NCBI GenBank assembly: GCA_022013615.1
Contig: JAKLQB010000349.1
Coordinates: forward strand, 1-5,386
Reading direction: 5' to 3'
From: Desulfobacterales bacterium
GTDB lineage: Bacteria; Desulfobacterota; DSM-4660; Desulfatiglandales; Desulfatiglandaceae
Length of the DNA: 5,386 bases
Part shown: positions 1 through 4,912 of the stretch, piece after piece
Position numbering within the stretch: the stretch's first letter is position 1
Layout of the letters: the number at the start of each line of letters is the position of its first letter
The notes under the pieces: model-generated
What the model was told of the DNA's origin: nothing
Seen by the model: only the letters and a program-made list of their open reading frames with translations
The model's database searches: none
Position numbers and translations under genes: made by a program

Positions 1-251
1 ATGAATTGGAGGAGGGAATATCCTTTGGTGTGCTCCTGCTTTTCTCCGAAGTATGGTGTCATGGGTTCACCGTATGGTTTCATGTCAATAACATCGCATA
101 TCTCCCGAGCATAGCGTTTAATAGATTCTTCAGTAGAGATGATGCCTTGATCGCAGTCATAAAGATCTATTATCAATTCCCATCCAAAGGAAGGCGCTTC
201 CAGGCTATCACCATTAGTGATAAAATCATTTTCTTTCAAATCGGTTTTCAC
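1..251 (-). CDS. SpeD-like pyruvoyl decarboxylase homologue, 3' part beyond window
   Basis: Partial gene: 83 codons are visible and the frame runs open off base 1. It starts at GTG (251-249), overlapping the speE stop as GTGA, with AGAGGA at 266-261 nine bases upstream, so it is translationally coupled to speE. The protein contains SFGWELIIDLYDCD near residues 21-34, an acidic/basic helix, then DVIDMKPYGEPMTPYFGE and KGYSLLQF at the cut edge. I recognise this pattern as the SpeD (AdoMet decarboxylase) superfamily homologue often found beside speD and speE. The self-cleavage serine should lie just beyond the window, so activity cannot be judged here. Published work describes SpeD paralogues that decarboxylate ornithine or arginine; next to a complete speD and speE, such a role (making putrescine or agmatine) is a reasonable inference. 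Alternatives are a second AdoMet decarboxylase or a non-processed partner subunit. Confidence 0.87.
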   Translation of the reverse strand, partial: MKTDLKENDFITNGDSLEAPSFGWELIIDLYDCDQGIISTEESIKRYAREICDVIDMKPYGEPMTPYFGEKQEHTKGYSLLQF

Positions 252-1102
252 AGATAATTTTCCTCTAAAAACGGTGGGATATGGAATGCCCCGGAATGTA
301 TCTCCGGGCTATAATACTTTGTCCTTAATTTATTGAGATTGAACCTCTCTGTTATGTTCTTAATATCTATGGTTTTAGGATCTATTGTGTCCGAACAGAA
401 TATAGTTGAAAAAAATCCCCCCACATAGGTAGGCACTGGATACAGATAAAAGGAATTATATTGAAAAATATCCTTTAATAATCCGTATGCCTGCCTCTGC
501 TCCTCAGCCTGTATCTGTGTTGATCCTGTTTGGCGAACCATAATGCCCCCGGGGCTCAGCGCATTATATATATCTCGATAAAATTGTTCTGAAAACAGGA
601 TCTGAGCCGGGCCCGCAGGATCAGAGGAATCCACGATAATGATGTCATACCTTTCATCTGTTTTACGAATATGATCAGCCCCGTCAGCGATGATTAGATC
701 TGTGCGTCCATCGTCAAAAGCCCCGTTACTAATCAAAGGAAGGTGCTCATTACAGAAACTAATAACTTCAGGATCAATCTCAACGATAGCCGCTTTCTTA
801 ACACTATCATGCCTTAATACCTCTCTTAGGACACCACCGTCTCCCCCGCCAATAATCAACACTTTTTGGGGATTGGGGTGGGAAAGCAGGGGTACATGTG
901 TCATCATCTCATGATAGATGAACTCATCTTTCTCTGTAGTCTGTACGATTCCGTCCAGTAAAAGCATCTTTCCGTATTCATAAGTATCGAGAAGCATCAT
1001 ATGCTGAAAATCGGTCTTCAATTCCTGCAGTATCTTTCTGACCCTGTAACGGACTTCCAGGTTCTGCCATTTTTCACTGACCCATTCATTATGTTCTTTC
1101 AT
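248..1102 (-). CDS. speE: Spermidine synthase (polyamine aminopropyltransferase)
   Basis: Transfers the aminopropyl group of decarboxylated AdoMet to putrescine, giving spermidine and methylthioadenosine in the cytoplasm. The 284-residue length is normal for the family. The N-terminal beta domain (about 1-75) includes LLLDGIVQTTEKDEFIYHEM (48-66). The Rossmann methyltransferase-like domain carries the nucleotide loop GGGDGG (85-90), EID (108-110) for the ribose, and DSSDPAGPA (158-166), which corresponds to the family's catalytic DSTDP segment. PTYVGGFFS (224-232) lines the amine pocket where many bacterial enzymes have PTYPGG. The ATG (1102-1100) overlaps the speD stop as ATGA, and an AGAGGGG Shine-Dalgarno lies about nine bases upstream. 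The gene sits between speD and a SpeD-like gene, and SpeD makes its co-substrate. A different acceptor amine (agmatine, thermospermine type) cannot be excluded from sequence, but the putrescine enzyme is the best call. Confidence 0.96.
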   Translation of the reverse strand: MKEHNEWVSEKWQNLEVRYRVRKILQELKTDFQHMMLLDTYEYGKMLLLDGIVQTTEKDEFIYHEMMTHVPLLSHPNPQKVLIIGGGDGGVLREVLRHDSVKKAAIVEIDPEVISFCNEHLPLISNGAFDDGRTDLIIADGADHIRKTDERYDIIIVDSSDPAGPAQILFSEQFYRDIYNALSPGGIMVRQTGSTQIQAEEQRQAYGLLKDIFQYNSFYLYPVPTYVGGFFSTIFCSDTIDPKTIDIKNITERFNLNKLRTKYYSPEIHSGAFHIPPFLEENYL

Positions 1103-1512
1103 GGGATTATTCCCCTCTTTACCTCTATGATCTCTATGCGACCGGGTTGGAATTCAGCTTCAAGGATATCCACAGCCCTATGTGGATTAATCCTGCCACA
1201 GACAAATACATCGACTGCGGCATATTCAAGTTCCGGCCAGGTATGAATACTTATGTGGGATTCTTTGAGGACAGCTACACCCGAGATGCCGCCATTAGGG
1301 GAAAACGTATGAAGATCGATGCTAAGCATGGTTGCACCGCAGGCATCGATAGCCTTGATAAGAATGCTGCGGATCTTAGCAGCATCTGTAAGATATCGCG
1401 CATGCCAAAGTTCTGCAAGCAGGTGCATACCCGCATATTTGGTATCACCTTCACGGCCATAGAATTCCTCTTGGGCCATAGGCTCTTTTGCTGTGACTGA
1501 AAGGGTTTTCAT
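1099..1512 (-). CDS. speD: S-adenosylmethionine decarboxylase proenzyme (class 1b, pyruvoyl)
   Basis: Decarboxylates AdoMet to the aminopropyl donor used by SpeE. The proenzyme cleaves itself and the new N-terminal serine becomes the pyruvoyl cofactor. The processing motif is LKESHISIHTWPE: cleavage is expected between E84 and S85. H90 and C105 sit +5 and +20 from that serine, exactly the spacing of Ser63/His68/Cys83 in the Thermotoga maritima enzyme, so all catalytic residues are present. By the same alignment the protein has about 22 extra N-terminal residues before KYAGMHLLAELW. The start at 1512 has only a distant GGAG (15 bases away); M12 (MAQEEFYG) is an alternative start but has a weak ribosome site too. 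The ATG at 1522 is closer to the GGAG but is out of frame. This is the first gene of a three-gene operon, with its stop overlapping the speE start. Confidence 0.96.
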   Translation of the reverse strand: MKTLSVTAKEPMAQEEFYGREGDTKYAGMHLLAELWHARYLTDAAKIRSILIKAIDACGATMLSIDLHTFSPNGGISGVAVLKESHISIHTWPELEYAAVDVFVCGRINPHRAVDILEAEFQPGRIEIIEVKRGIIP

Positions 1513-1565
1513 CGGCGTCCATAAAATCTCCAGAAAATAGTTTATAAGAACTTTTTGCAGCGAAC

Positions 1566-1596
1566 CTTATAAATACCGGGAATAAATAGCCGTCAA
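1566..1596 (-). promoter_or_regulatory. Possible sigma70-type promoter of the spe operon
   Basis: On the minus strand TTGACG (1596-1591) is followed by a 19-base spacer and TATAAG (1571-1566). Both hexamers are 5/6 matches to consensus, but the spacer is longer than the usual 17. It lies about 50 bases upstream of the speD start and is the best candidate in this AT-rich leader. AT-rich DNA produces such matches by chance, so this is tentative. Confidence 0.3.
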
Positions 1597-1693
1597 TTAA
1601 GTGCCACAATGTAAGATGGACGATGTATTTATACTATTTTTTCAATAAAATCAAGCAAAAATAAACATACTATTTTAAGTTTTTTGCCACAGA

Positions 1694-1843
1694 TTATATC
1701 CTTTGAATGTTCCAAACACGACCAGCCCCACCCGGCCTGCCAGTATCTCCTCGCAAAAAATCAGATGTGGATTGGCGCTGTGAACGTCTTCCCAGAATAC
1801 AGTCGCAGATCTCAAGGATGTATTCTTCATCATGTTTTGACAC
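1694..1843 (-). pseudogene. Remnant of a small HDEEYILEICD / RQ..DFLRGD family protein
   Basis: A 49-residue minus-strand frame begins at GTG (1843-1841) with VSKHDEEYILEICDCILG and continues SQRQSTSDFLRGDTGRP before running into unrelated residues and a stop. It resembles, from memory, a widespread short hypothetical (endonuclease-like) family that starts SKHDEEYI..ICD..LG, has RQHRFDFLxGD, and later carries a conserved xVxEYxExQH segment. Here the RQHRF part reads RQSTS, and the expected continuation (VDAYYP and the EYRE..QH part) is absent in all three minus frames. It therefore looks like a decayed 5' fragment rather than a working gene. No name or function is asserted. The plus-strand frames across the same bases are shadows. 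Confidence 0.4.
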
Positions 1844-1995
1844 GCCTGCCTACACCATTATGCATAACACTTCTTGCCAAAAAAATACTTGGGAGCCGAT
1901 TAATCTTTACAAAAATTATGGAATTGAGCATGAAATTTCAAGCAGTTATTTTCACAGAAAGAAACCTTAACTTTTTCGGGCCATGAAAGAATTGA

Positions 1996-2172
1996 AAGAG
2001 GGTCGCCTATGTTGCTGATATCCATAGAAATGATCCGGAATTAGGAGATCATATTGGCCCTATAGTGGCATTGTTGAGGTCAAAAGGAGGGGTTTCAGCA
2101 GGCGCATATGGCGAGAGCAAAGTGACACTACATTCCGGGGCACGTTTGGCATATAACCCACAGGTGCCATAA
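1996..2172 (+). pseudogene. Coding-like relict segment, family not recognised
   Basis: An open plus-strand stretch of 58 sense codons between a TGA (1993-1995) and a TAA (2170-2172), lacking an ATG. Its codons are strongly G- or A-first (RNY-like) and the translation is globular-looking: VAYVADIHRNDPELGDHIG, then LLRSKGGVSAGAYGESKVTL. A short ATG frame just before it (from 1983, MKELKEG) would join it after a one-base shift near 2000, which suggests an old frameshifted gene. I do not recognise the family. It could also be chance; support is codon pattern only. Confidence 0.25.
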
Positions 2173-2177
2173 GCGCG

Positions 2178-2204
2178 GGTTCCTGCTCAAATTTGCAAGG
2201 AACC
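2178..2204. repeat. Small inverted repeat (hairpin)
   Basis: GGTTCCT (2178-2184) and AGGAACC (2198-2204) form a perfect 7-bp stem around a 13-base loop. Pairing inside the loop (TGC with GCA) could extend it with one bulged A. No T-run follows on either strand, so a standard intrinsic terminator is not supported. It sits just after the relict coding segment. Confidence 0.35.
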
Positions 2205-2225
2205 AGAGGCGTTGACTCTGATAGC

Positions 2226-2240
2226 TTGGCGCGACGCCAA
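2226..2240. repeat. Short palindrome TTGGCG-CGA-CGCCAA
   Basis: A perfect 6-bp inverted repeat with a 3-base centre (2226-2231 and 2235-2240), about 90 bases upstream of the ATPase promoter. It could be a binding site for a dimeric regulator or a small hairpin. It is short enough to occur by chance. Confidence 0.3.
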
Positions 2241-2327
2241 ATCCACAACCACTCAAAATTCGAATCCAATCCGCACTTTTTGCCGGTTTTCACCTGGAAT
2301 TTCAAGAAATCTTTCTGATTTATTTAA

Positions 2328-2355
2328 TTGACACTTAAGATTTACACGGTATAAT
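2328..2355 (+). promoter_or_regulatory. Consensus sigma70 promoter, leaderless configuration
   Basis: TTGACA (2328-2333) and TATAAT (2350-2355) are both perfect consensus hexamers, separated by 16 bases. Start of transcription is expected about 7 bases after the -10, at 2361-2363, which is the ATG of the ATPase gene (2362). There is therefore no room for an untranslated leader or Shine-Dalgarno. Confidence 0.85.
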
Positions 2356-2361
2356 TGAAAT

Positions 2362-3537
2362 ATGATTTCAAGGTCTCTAAATCTTCCGTTCAAAAAAAAT
2401 AGTTTGTTTCTCTTCGGTCCAAGACAGGTGGGCAAGAGTACGCTGGTCCGTCATCTGCTCACCGATGAGGTTTATCTTGAGCTTGATCTGTTAAAAACTG
2501 ACGTTTTATTAAAGTATAAGACCAACCCCAGTCAACTGAGAAGAGAGTGCGAATTTTTGGCAAAGGAAAAAGATACATTTTATGTTTTTGTTGACGAAAT
2601 TCAAAAATGCCCTGAACTCTTAAATGAGGTGCATTATCTCATCGAGAAATTCGAGAAAAAAATCCTGTTTATCTTAACCGGTTCGAGTGCACGAAAACTA
2701 AAAAAAGCTTCTGTAAATATGTTAGCCGGAAGGGCTTGGCAATTTTTTCTATTTCCATTCACTCATGTTGAGCTTGGCGAAACATTTAATATTGGCGACG
2801 CATTAACCAGGGGAACGCTTCCACCCGTAATTGGTGAGTCTACTGAAGATGCCTTCCGCACGCTGGGTTCGTATGCGCAGACCTATCTCAAAGAAGAAAT
2901 CCTTGACGAGGCTATTGTCAGAAACATCGGTGCATTTAGTCGGTTTATGGACATTGCGGCCGACCAGAGCGGCAAAATTGTAAATTATACAACTATCGCT
3001 CGTGATACCGGAGTGAGTAGCAATACCGTGAAAGGCTATTACCAGATTCTAGAAGACACTCTCATTGCATTAAAACTGGAGCCTTACCTGAAAAGCGCAC
3101 GTAAACGGCTAACTATGCATCCTAAATATTATCTGTTTGATGTTGGCCTTATAAATTCCATCTGCGGGAGGATTTCCCCATCTTCTGTTCAGGGGACCAC
3201 CACCTATGGGATGTCGTTTGAACATTTTGTGATACTTGAAACTTACCGCCTGATTCATTATGCTGAGAAGCCTTATCGGATATATCACTGGCGCTCTTCC
3301 CACGGAGCTGAGGTAGATATGATCATAGAGACAGCAGATGTTTTGTGGGCAATTGAAATTAAATCTAATCCCGTAGTTAAATCAGGAAATCTAACCGGCC
3401 TGAGATCTTTTATGGACGATCACCCCAATGCCACATCGCTATGTGTATCTACCTGCGACACACCATACCTGACAGGTGCGGTCCCGGTAATCCCATGGAA
3501 AACATTATTCGGAAAAGATTTTTTAAATCTTGTTTAG
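2362..3537 (+). CDS. AAA+ ATPase with C-terminal DUF4143 domain
   Basis: A 391-residue cytoplasmic ATPase. The AAA domain has Walker A GPRQVGKST (19-27), Walker B FYVFVDEI (73-80, D78/E79) and a sensor-like strand ILTGSSARK (104-112). A helical, winged-helix-like stretch follows (about 196-240, with TIARDTGVSSNTVKGYY). The C-terminal DUF4143 part has GAEVDMIIE (315-323) and AIEIKSN (330-336), an E-x-D...E-x-K pattern like PD-(D/E)xK nucleases, which is typical of this family. The length is normal. The start is well fixed: a TGA lies two codons upstream in frame, no other Met precedes Walker A, and family members begin the same way (M-x-x-R-x-L-N-L-P). No Shine-Dalgarno exists, and the promoter implies a leaderless mRNA. 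The cellular role of the family is not established. These genes are often scattered and mobile, which fits the neighbouring toxin-antitoxin genes. It stands alone as a single-gene unit. Confidence 0.94.
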   Translation: MISRSLNLPFKKNSLFLFGPRQVGKSTLVRHLLTDEVYLELDLLKTDVLLKYKTNPSQLRRECEFLAKEKDTFYVFVDEIQKCPELLNEVHYLIEKFEKKILFILTGSSARKLKKASVNMLAGRAWQFFLFPFTHVELGETFNIGDALTRGTLPPVIGESTEDAFRTLGSYAQTYLKEEILDEAIVRNIGAFSRFMDIAADQSGKIVNYTTIARDTGVSSNTVKGYYQILEDTLIALKLEPYLKSARKRLTMHPKYYLFDVGLINSICGRISPSSVQGTTTYGMSFEHFVILETYRLIHYAEKPYRIYHWRSSHGAEVDMIIETADVLWAIEIKSNPVVKSGNLTGLRSFMDDHPNATSLCVSTCDTPYLTGAVPVIPWKTLFGKDFLNLV

Positions 3538-3594
3538 CAATCATTCGAAGAAAATGTTGTAAAATAACACTTTTCTCACAAGAATTAGTCAATA

Positions 3595-3689
3595 GTCAAT
3601 CGCCCTGTTCTTTGCGTTTCTGCGTGATATACAATCCTTAAATCCCTAAATTATCATTCTATTTATATATTTATGCCCGTCCCCCATTC
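3595..3689. repeat. 95-bp direct repeat, copy 1
   Basis: Matches the second copy (5192-5286) over 95 bases with a single difference (T at 3638, C at 5235). Weaker similarity extends a few bases further left, to 3590, and right, through TTACAC against CCACAC. It lies between the convergent ATPase and PIN toxin genes and ends exactly at the toxin stop codon (3692-3690). Read on the minus strand it begins GGGGGACGGGCATAAAT, a motif I associate with DNA near REP-associated (RAYT) transposases in Desulfobacterota; that link is from recall only. No transposase is present here. Confidence 0.96.
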
Positions 3690-4103
3690 TTACACAAGCG
3701 GGGCGATAGAAAAGCCAAAGATTTCGAAGTGGGTATCAAATGCAAAGGCTGTTTTAAGTTTATTTATTTCCATGACTGCAAAACTGGTACAGTCGGTATA
3801 TGAAAATTCCTGATCTTGATATTTCTTAAAAATCGCCCAGGCCCTTCTTTCTATTTCCCGATCAACGATTATGGTCTCCAACTGATCACTTTTTCTTATT
3901 TCGTCTCCAAAGGTTATAGACGCTTTAGAACCCAGCTTCCTTTTAAGCCTGGTATAGGTCTCATCCAAAACAAAGTTGGTTGTTAGCAATGGATGACGGA
4001 ATTTAAGGAGTTTTCGAAAGTAGGTTGCGGCCCTTGAATGATATTGATCACTTTTATCCGTAATAGCTATGAATACGCCGGTATCTACAAACTGTTTATC
4101 CAT
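3690..4103 (-). CDS. PIN-domain toxin ribonuclease, VapC-like
   Basis: A 137-residue PIN-fold RNase, the toxin of a type II toxin-antitoxin pair; such enzymes cut RNA using a Mg2+ site made of acidic residues. All four are visible: D7 (FVDTGVFIA), E48 (VLDETYTRL), D104 (SYTDCTSF) and D123 (AFDTHFEIFG). I chose the ATG at 4103 because GAGGAG lies ten bases upstream. An in-frame ATG at 4121 would add six residues (MRRFIV) but has no ribosome site. With this start the gene overlaps the antitoxin stop by 8 bases, the usual antitoxin-first coupling. Its stop codon abuts the 95-bp repeat. The RNA target cannot be deduced from sequence. The gene appears intact and functional. Confidence 0.93.
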   Translation of the reverse strand: MDKQFVDTGVFIAITDKSDQYHSRAATYFRKLLKFRHPLLTTNFVLDETYTRLKRKLGSKASITFGDEIRKSDQLETIIVDREIERRAWAIFKKYQDQEFSYTDCTSFAVMEINKLKTAFAFDTHFEIFGFSIAPLV

Positions 4104-4335
4104 TACGATAAATCTCCTCATCGTGTTTCACAGAACCCCAAAAGTCTCCACTTTCTCCTAAGGCGATGATTTTACTGAGGGGATTAACCTTTTCCTTCGA
4201 TGATATCTTTGACAGGTATTCGGATATTGCCTGACGAACAATCTGCGCCATGGGTATTTTTCCCTCAATAGAGACTTTGTTGAGCATTTGGTGCTGCTCT
4301 TCAGTCAAATAGATCTGAGTTCTCACCTTTGTCAT
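4096..4335 (-). CDS. Ribbon-helix-helix antitoxin, VapB/CopG-like
   Basis: A 79-residue antitoxin paired with the PIN toxin downstream. Residues 4-43 form a ribbon-helix-helix DNA-binding unit: strand VRTQIYL, helix around EEQHQMLNKVSIEG, turn, then the helix AQIVRQAISEYLSK. The linker after residue 45 is basic, and the tail GDFWGSVKHDEEIYRNG (63-79) matches the toxin-wrapping C-terminal pattern seen in antitoxins of this kind. GGAGG at 4347-4343 lies seven bases from the ATG. Family members usually dimerise, bind their own promoter and are strengthened by the toxin, so the inverted repeat at 4356-4388 is a good operator candidate. The next gene starts within its 3' end (8-base overlap). Confidence 0.93.
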   Translation of the reverse strand: MTKVRTQIYLTEEQHQMLNKVSIEGKIPMAQIVRQAISEYLSKISSKEKVNPLSKIIALGESGDFWGSVKHDEEIYRNG

Positions 4336-4355
4336 TTTAAATCCTCCATGCTATT

Positions 4356-4388
4356 TATACATTAAAATATTATCATATGTAATGTATA
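4356..4388 (-). promoter_or_regulatory. Inverted-repeat operator/promoter candidate of the antitoxin-toxin operon
   Basis: TATACATTA (4356-4364) and TAATGTATA (4380-4388) form a perfect 9-bp inverted repeat with a 15-base spacer, starting about 20 bases upstream of the antitoxin ATG. On the minus strand the proximal arm overlaps a possible -10, TATAAA (4359-4354), with ATTACA 18 bases upstream as a weak -35. An operator overlapping the -10 would suit autorepression by the ribbon-helix-helix antitoxin. The pairing is seen; the function is inferred. Confidence 0.5.
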
Positions 4389-4481
4389 TTTACAACCTTT
4401 ATCGACTTCTTAGGCTAAAACTAACAGAAAAGCTGGATTACCTTGAAGGTTTGGTTGAGTGGGGGAAATTTGATGGTTTCT

Positions 4482-4592
4482 AAAAAGTCGTCACTCCGGT
4501 GAAAACCGGAGTCCAGAAGCTCTGTAACCAATTGAAAAAACTGGATTCCGGCTTTCGCCGGAATGACAAAAAATGGTGCTTTTCGACTTTTT
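4482..4592. mobile_element. MITE-like 111-bp inverted-repeat element
   Basis: The ends are AAAAAGTCG (4482-4490) and its complement CGACTTTTT (4584-4592). Inside are two 26-base arms in inverted orientation (4491-4516 and 4541-4566), each a hairpin. The left has stem ACTCCGGT/ACCGGAGT with loop GAAA (4493-4512). The right, read on the minus strand, has stem ATTCCGGC/GCCGGAAT with loop GAAA (4545-4564). The right side carries an extra 17-base AT-rich insert between hairpin and end. It belongs to the common class of dispersed proteobacterial repeats of the type CATTCCGGCGAAAGCCGGAA. It encodes nothing and would need a transposase from elsewhere. Confidence 0.88.
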
Positions 4593-4610
4593 GCTAGCTC
4601 ATCATTTATA

Positions 4611-4639
4611 TTGAGGAATATTCCACAGGCAGGTAATAC
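4611..4639 (+). promoter_or_regulatory. Weak promoter candidate for the AbrB-type antitoxin
   Basis: TTGAGG (4611-4616), 17 bases, TAATAC (4634-4639), about 30 bases upstream of the antitoxin ATG and just outside the MITE-like element. The -35 matches at 4 of 6 positions, the -10 at only 3 of 6. Position and spacing are right but the match is weak. Confidence 0.25.
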
Positions 4640-4669
4640 TTTAAGTAAGATTTTTTTGAGGTGTTAGCC

Positions 4670-4912
4670 ATGCCAAGGGTAACCAGTAAGGGAAAGGTAA
4701 CCATTCCCCATCAGATCCGGTCAATTCTGAGCATCAGATCCGGGGATGAAATTATTTTCGAAATAGACGAAGCAAAGGTTGTTCTCAAAAAAAAGAGCGC
4801 TTCAATCGAAAATCTGAAGAAATATGTGGGCTTTCTTACCCATCTGAATGGGAAGAAAACCGACGAGATCATTGACGAACTACGTGGAGAGGCTAATGAT
4901 TTTGGTCGTTGA
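4670..4912 (+). CDS. AbrB/MazE-fold antitoxin (VapB-type)
   Basis: An 80-residue antitoxin. Residues 3-42 form the swapped-hairpin AbrB DNA-binding unit with the hallmark TSKGKVTIPHQIRSIL, then GDEIIFEIDEAKVVLKK. The tail from 46 to 80 (ENLKKYVGFL, then GKKTDEIIDELRGEANDFGR) is the part that normally binds the PIN toxin. The start is ATG 4670: GAGG at 4658-4661 lies eight bases upstream, while the in-frame GTG at 4661 falls inside that ribosome site and is unlikely to be used. Its last 17 bases overlap the start of the broken PIN toxin. The antitoxin itself looks intact, so it is now probably an orphan that could still act as a DNA-binding protein or neutralise a related toxin. Confidence 0.92.
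   Translation: MPRVTSKGKVTIPHQIRSILSIRSGDEIIFEIDEAKVVLKKKSASIENLKKYVGFLTHLNGKKTDEIIDELRGEANDFGR

Larger units (their letters stand above)
1513..2361. other. 849-bp region without an intact gene
   Basis: Between the divergent speD and ATPase genes. From left to right it holds the likely speD leader and promoter, a very AT-rich stretch at about 1600-1690 with two similar TACTATTTT runs (near 1631 and 1668), a decayed minus-strand gene fragment, a coding-like plus-strand relict, two small hairpins and the ATPase promoter. The several 60-100 codon open frames here on both strands show no family features and lack ribosome sites. The region reads as degraded accessory DNA. Confidence 0.6.

Noticed and set aside
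6..257. 83-codon plus-strand open frame
   Set aside because: It is antisense to the SpeD-like gene, whose minus-strand frame has family motifs, a ribosome site and operon coupling.
1275..1460. Second minus-strand frame within speD
   Set aside because: Out-of-frame shadow of speD, which itself carries every catalytic residue.
1147..1500. 117-codon plus-strand open frame
   Set aside because: It lies antisense within speD, has no ribosome site and no family features.
1684..1986. Two overlapping plus-strand frames of 87-100 codons
   Set aside because: No ribosome site or recognisable motifs; the minus strand of the same region has the better family-like fragment.
2178..2240. Intrinsic terminators at the two small hairpins
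   Set aside because: No T-run follows either stem on either strand.
2060..2435. Minus-strand frames of 81 and 60 codons
   Set aside because: Low-complexity composition, no ribosome site, one runs through the strong plus-strand promoter and into the ATPase gene; the plus strand has the coding signal.
3109..3303. 64-codon minus-strand frame
   Set aside because: Shadow within the ATPase gene.
3538..3594. Terminator for the ATPase gene before repeat copy 1
   Set aside because: Only a 4-bp TGTT/AACA stem could be found, too weak to call.
3441..3641. 66-codon frame sharing a 14-residue tail with the frame at 4996-5238
   Set aside because: The shared tail QSPCSLRFCVIYNP is only translation of the 95-bp DNA repeat, not a conserved protein motif.
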